From: Mytilus galloprovincialis
Taxonomy: Eukaryota; Mollusca; Bivalvia; Mytilida; Mytilidae
Assembly: GCF_965363235.1 (NCBI RefSeq)
Contig: NC_134841.1
Span: forward strand, 40,143,440 to 40,207,439
DNA length: 64,000 bases
Direction of reading: 5' to 3'
Part shown: piece after piece, positions 60,051 through 64,000 of the stretch
Numbering within the stretch: position 1 is the stretch's first letter
Layout of the letters: each line of letters begins with the position of its first letter
The notes under the pieces: model-generated
Told to the model about the DNA's origin: nothing
What the model saw: the letters and a program-made list of their open reading frames with translations, nothing else
The model's database searches: none
Made by a program: the position numbers and the translations under genes

Positions 60051-60719
60051 ATTCATTTAGTTAGAACAACAAGTGTCTGTTACAGGAATATAACAGATGT
60101 CATAAAGTCATTTGATGTGTTCAAGCTTTTGATTTTGCCATATGATAAGGGACTTTCCGTTTTGAATTTTCCCTTTTCAAAGCGATTTGAACGCATGAAA
60201 TTGTTTTAAGTGCTGTTTTCTTTTTTTTTTTTTTTTGACAACACGGAAGAACGTTTTCATAAATTATATTTTAAATGGTAGTTTGTGATCTTTTTTGTCT
60301 TTATAAATGTGCAAGAAAATTATTGCATCAGAACAATTGTGTACACGTATATAATAATATACATCATATACATCTTTTATAAAAAAGAAATAGAGGAAAA
60401 CAAACCTGTTCTTCCCTGTATTGAATTTACTGATGACATAATCTTTATTTTTTCTTTAAATAATGTGAAAATAGCTTAAGGTGGTTATATAACATGATTC
60501 TATTGAAATAGAACGCAATGATTTATTTTTAACTCAAATACAAGAGTCATATTGTAATAACTTGAATGAAAGCGTCCGCATCTCAAATATCAAACAATGA
60601 TGAGTAAGTATAAATGTCTGAACAAATAAGGCAGTGAAACATTTTAGCACGCAACGTTGTCGAATAAGCATAAATTCTTGATCAGTAACAGTTACTAAAC
60701 GATTTTATTCGGTATCAAT
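60051..60719. other. No gene recognised
   Basis: AT-rich DNA with a 14-bp T run near 60222-60236. The 64-aa plus ORF at 60285-60479 has no motif. Confidence 0.4.
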
Positions 60720-61212
60720 CAGCAGTTTTATATTTTGTCATCAAAAACACATCTGTGCGCATAAAACTAATTGATGAAGGTTCATTTTACGTTTCTATGA
60801 AGCATAACTCATAAGTGTCAAACTTTCTACAAAAAACTGACTTTTGCAGATCCCCGATGACAACTATGGGCATTATGCTCTCATTTTTAATGTTTAGGTA
60901 CGACGTGCGTAATTATTTCAATCTGATGGCTTAATTTATATCCCCGACGCAATTAAAAAGGGATCAGTGATAACAAAAGGCCATGCAATACAAATCCAAG
61001 ACCAACAGGTTAACGTGTGCGCAGACAGACATACACTGTACAGTGATCTAAAGTTGTTAATTTCTGTGTCATTTGGTCTCTTGTGGAGAGTTGTCTAATT
61101 GGTAATCATACCACCTCTTCCTTTTATATAAAGTTCATATAATATTCACACAGAACTTAACATCAAGAAGAAGACGGAGGTGAACACGGGTCTTACGCAA
61201 GTGACAACAGTA

Positions 61213-61445
61213 ATGATTTGATTTGTGTGTGTGTTTTAAACGCCACCTCGGCCAGTTTTTATTGGTGGAGGAAACCGGAGTGCCCCAAGAAAACCACCGA
61301 CGACCTTCGATAGAAAAACTGAAAATCCTAGTAAAAAAAGATTGGATTCGAGTGCACCCACACGGGGTTCGAACTCACAACCTCAGTGTTTACTGGCTAG
61401 TGATTATAGTAATAACTATTTAGACCACTCGCCCATCGAGGCCTC
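61213..61445 (-). mobile_element. tRNA-derived SINE inserted in unit U
   Basis: On the minus strand the 5' end (61445) has an A-box-like TGGGCGAGTGG and a B-box-like GAGTTCGAACCCC in tRNA spacing. A body follows with 'gtgtgggtgcactcgaatcc' and 'accaataaaaactggccgag'. It replaces nothing in unit U: the unit resumes with 'ccggtgataaaacgc'. The 66-aa plus ORF across it is a by-product. Confidence 0.75.
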
Positions 61446-62526
61446 CAACTGTATTTATCCGGTGATAAAACGCTTAGAAATTGCGGATCAGTAAATATCA
61501 GTGGCAAATATTACATGCTATATATGGCAAGATATTAATATAATGTAAATATGGACACATGTTTAGCTAGTTATCCTTATGCATTTGTGTCCGTCCATTT
61601 GTCGTCCGCAATTTTTTATTTAGGAACTTCGTCTCAAAATTGTTCGATGATAGGCAACTAAAGTTTGTTACTTTAGCTATAATGTTGTTTTCTAAAAAAA
61701 TTGCTATTTTGTCCAGGGGGATCAACAAACATGGCCTATGTGGCTATGTGGCTAAAAAGGCATTGGATTCAAACTTCAATTTAAAATGAATACATCGAAA
61801 AATATAACAATAAAAAAAATGGAACAACTTTGAAAATGGCTGACAAAACATGCTGTTACTATCTTCTTGATATTTTTGAAAATATCTTTACCTTTTTTTC
61901 GAGTTACTGCCCCTGAAGTGGTGAGTTATCAACATTTTTGGTCAATTCTAGTGTATTACAGAATGAACTTCGAAAAATTGAGGAATGTTACAAGTGGAAA
62001 TTTTAAAAGTGAATGTCATGCATGGCAATTTTGATCTGTTGTCTCTGAAAGAACATTTTTGTTTTGTTTTGCAATTTCATAAGTTTGCAAGTTTTAATAA
62101 AAAAAAAGGGGGGGGAATTGCAGTATGATTGCTAATGAGACGACTAACCATTCAACAGAATATAAAGATAAACAAAAACTATTGAACATAGTTTGAAAAT
62201 GGAAATAAGCAATTAGGTAGTTTTGAAGTGAAAATTGCAATAAAACAAAACGTAATCACTGTGACAATATCTATACAACATGAAAATCTATTTGGGCTTT
62301 AACTTTACTGTTTTTGAATTTGTGTCTGTTACCTAAAAAAAAACTAAGTAGTTGTTTTTAGTTCATTCGTGTGCAATTTTGACAAATTCAATAACCAACA
62401 ACTGAAGTCCTTAGAAAATTACGTTTTGTCCTAATAGTGTCAATTCTCAAGAATTTTGTTTTTAGAAGTAACGTGAATTTAAGACACTTTGTTTCAAATG
62501 TAGTTAAATGAAGTCTTATGATTTTG

Positions 62527-62826
62527 AGCCCAGTAGTCAACATTTCGGTGTTGACATGAATATCAATAATGTGGTCATTTTTATAAATTTCCTGTTTACA
62601 AAACTTTCATTTTTCGAAAAACTAAGGATTTTCTTATTTCAGGCATAGATTACCTGAGCCGCATTTGGCACAACTTTTTTGAATTTTGCATCCTCAATGC
62701 TCTTCAACTTTGTACTTGATTGGCTTTATAAATATTTCGATCTGAGCGTCACTGATGAGTCTTATGTAGACGAAACGCGCGTCTGGCGTACTAAATAATA
62801 ATCCTGGTACTTTTGATATCTATTGA
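62527..62826 (+). mobile_element. SINE-like family J element, fuller copy
   Basis: Interrupts unit U between 'gtcttatgattt' and 'aacaaaatcctcatt'. It ends 'atgagtcttatgtagacgaa', 'acgcgcgtctggcgtactaa', 'taataatcctggtacttttg'. TTGAG lies at both ends, a possible target duplication. The last part equals the sequence inserted in the TLR. Confidence 0.7.
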
Positions 62827-63214
62827 GAACAAAATCCTCATTAAAAAATTAATATTAGTACAAAGCGGTATAACTCATAACTCAAAAACTTCAGAGGCCG
62901 CTCATTCTGCTCTCGAACATTTCACTCTTCAATGTAAATTTTACGTAACGGACTTATATTTTTTTCATCCAAACATAGATTCGTATGAAGAGAAAAATTC
63001 AGTTAAACAATTGCTCCTTATTTTATTTATTAGATTATAAAACAAACAAAAATGTAATTTAGAATATACAATTTTCTTGGATTTTGTCTTATTTACAATC
63101 TTACCACTCCACTTAATTTTTATACTATAATATTGAAAAAAACATCTGTTAGCATAAAACTGATTGATGAAGGTTCGTTTTTCTTCTTAATGGAGCATTA
63201 CTGTAAAAGTGTTG

Positions 63215-64000
63215 CATAAAATTGAGAATGGAAATGGGGAATGTGTCAAAGAGACAACAACCCGACCAAATAAAAAACAACAGCAGAGGGTCACCAACAG
63301 GTCTTCAATGTAGCGAGAAATTCCCGCACCCGGAGGCGTCCTTCAGCTGGCCCCTTAACAAATATATACTAGTCCAGTGATAATGAACGCCATACTAATT
63401 TAAGAATTGTACACAAGAAACTAAAATTAAAATAATACAAGACTAACAAAGGCCAGAGGCTCCTGACTTGGGACAGGCGCAAAAATGCGGCGGGGTTAAA
63501 CATGTTTGTGAGATCTCAACCCTCCCCCTATACCTCTAACCAATGTAGTAAAGTAAACGCATAACAATACGCACATTAAAATTCAGTTCAAGAGAAATCC
63601 GAGTCTGATGTCAGAAGATGTAACCAAAGAAAATAAACAAAATGACAATAATACATAAATAACAACAGACTACTAGCAGTTAACTGACATGCCAGCTCCA
63701 GACTTCAATTAAACTGACTGAAAGATTATGATTTCATCATATGAACATCAGGCACAATCCTTCCCGTTAGGGGTTTAGTATCATACCATCATAACATATA
63801 TGAGAAGAACATAACCCGTGTCATGCCAACAACTGTTTTTTTTTTTAAAAATAATGTGTTTAGTTCCGATGCAAAGACCTTATCAGTGACTCAATATTAA
63901 CGCCAAAATATGCAATCTTTAATGACTTGACAACAGTATCGTAATTATATCCCTTCTTAATAAGTCTATTCAAAGGTTTTGTAAGTTTCTGAGGTGAATA
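63215..64000 (-). mobile_element. Retroelement 3'-end family B copy, cut by the window edge
   Basis: Nearly identical to 40318-41105 in the same orientation, from 'aaaattgagaatggaaatgg' to the coding tail, which runs off the window. One poly-T/A stretch near 63837-63850 differs. Confidence 0.75.

Larger units (their letters stand above)
60720..63200 (+). repeat. Locus repeat unit U, tail of one copy and a full interrupted copy
   Basis: 60720-60955 matches the end of unit 2 ('attatttcaatctgatggct', 'atatccccgac'). From about 60956 a new unit starts and can be followed through 'gtccagggggatcaacaaac', 'tgtattacagaatgaac' and 'caaagcggtataactc' to 'tggagcattactgtaaaagt'. It is interrupted by a family D piece (61060-61140), a SINE (61213-61445), a second D piece (62120-62165) and a family J element (62527-62826). 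Confidence 0.75.

Noticed and set aside
61360-61445. A working tRNA gene on the minus strand
   Set aside because: It is the head of a SINE whose body continues downstream; a degenerate copy is at 54480-54660.
1-64000. CRISPR array, rRNA gene, prokaryotic operon or defence island
   Set aside because: No regularly spaced repeats with unique spacers, no rRNA signatures and clear eukaryotic splicing and SINE content.

Overview
The window is AT-rich eukaryotic nuclear DNA and almost certainly comes from a bivalve mollusc, most likely a mussel of the Mytilus type. Three things point there. Genes are sparse, and some of them have introns. Most intergenic DNA is made of dispersed repeat families that I recognise from memory as typical of mussels; this was not checked by a search. 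The host genes include a single-cysteine-cluster Toll-like receptor and a GT92 glycosyltransferase, both of which are expanded in bivalves.

Layout. 0-10 kb: the 3' end of a LINE, many repeat copies, a small hairpin element, and a 2.48-kb foldback element with 617-bp inverted arms flanked by a CCAAT duplication. 10.5-12 kb: a structured noncoding block with a minisatellite, a 31-bp tandem repeat, a 160-bp near-perfect palindrome and a nested inverted/direct repeat. 14.2-15 kb (-): a two-exon gene for an unrecognised 126-aa protein with a consensus ISRE/IRF motif 89 bp upstream of its ATG. 18.9-20.3 kb (-): an intact single-exon GT92-type type II membrane glycosyltransferase. 24.5-27.4 kb (-): a two-exon gene for an unrecognised basic 463-aa protein. 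28-49 kb: a gene-poor stretch with several non-autonomous elements, two of them TTAA-flanked, and retroelement 3' ends. 49.3-51.7 kb (+): a candidate spliced 5' (or terminal) exon followed by an uninterrupted 562-aa ORF of unknown function. 52.3-63.2 kb: a Toll-like receptor locus lying between copies of a roughly 0.7-2 kb repeat unit. The receptor has a full ectodomain and transmembrane segment, but its TIR domain is cut by a 49-bp insertion derived from a local SINE-like family. A second partial copy of the TIR end lies 1.65 kb downstream and lacks that insertion. 63.2-64 kb: a retroelement 3' end that runs off the window.

How the parts relate. No operon-like logic is expected or seen. The clearest functional theme is innate immunity: the damaged TLR with its TIR duplicate, and an ISRE-bearing promoter 41 kb away. 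The clearest structural theme is the density of palindromic and foldback elements. There is no evidence of a prokaryotic system, CRISPR array, rRNA gene or canonical tRNA gene; the tRNA-like stretches look like SINE heads.
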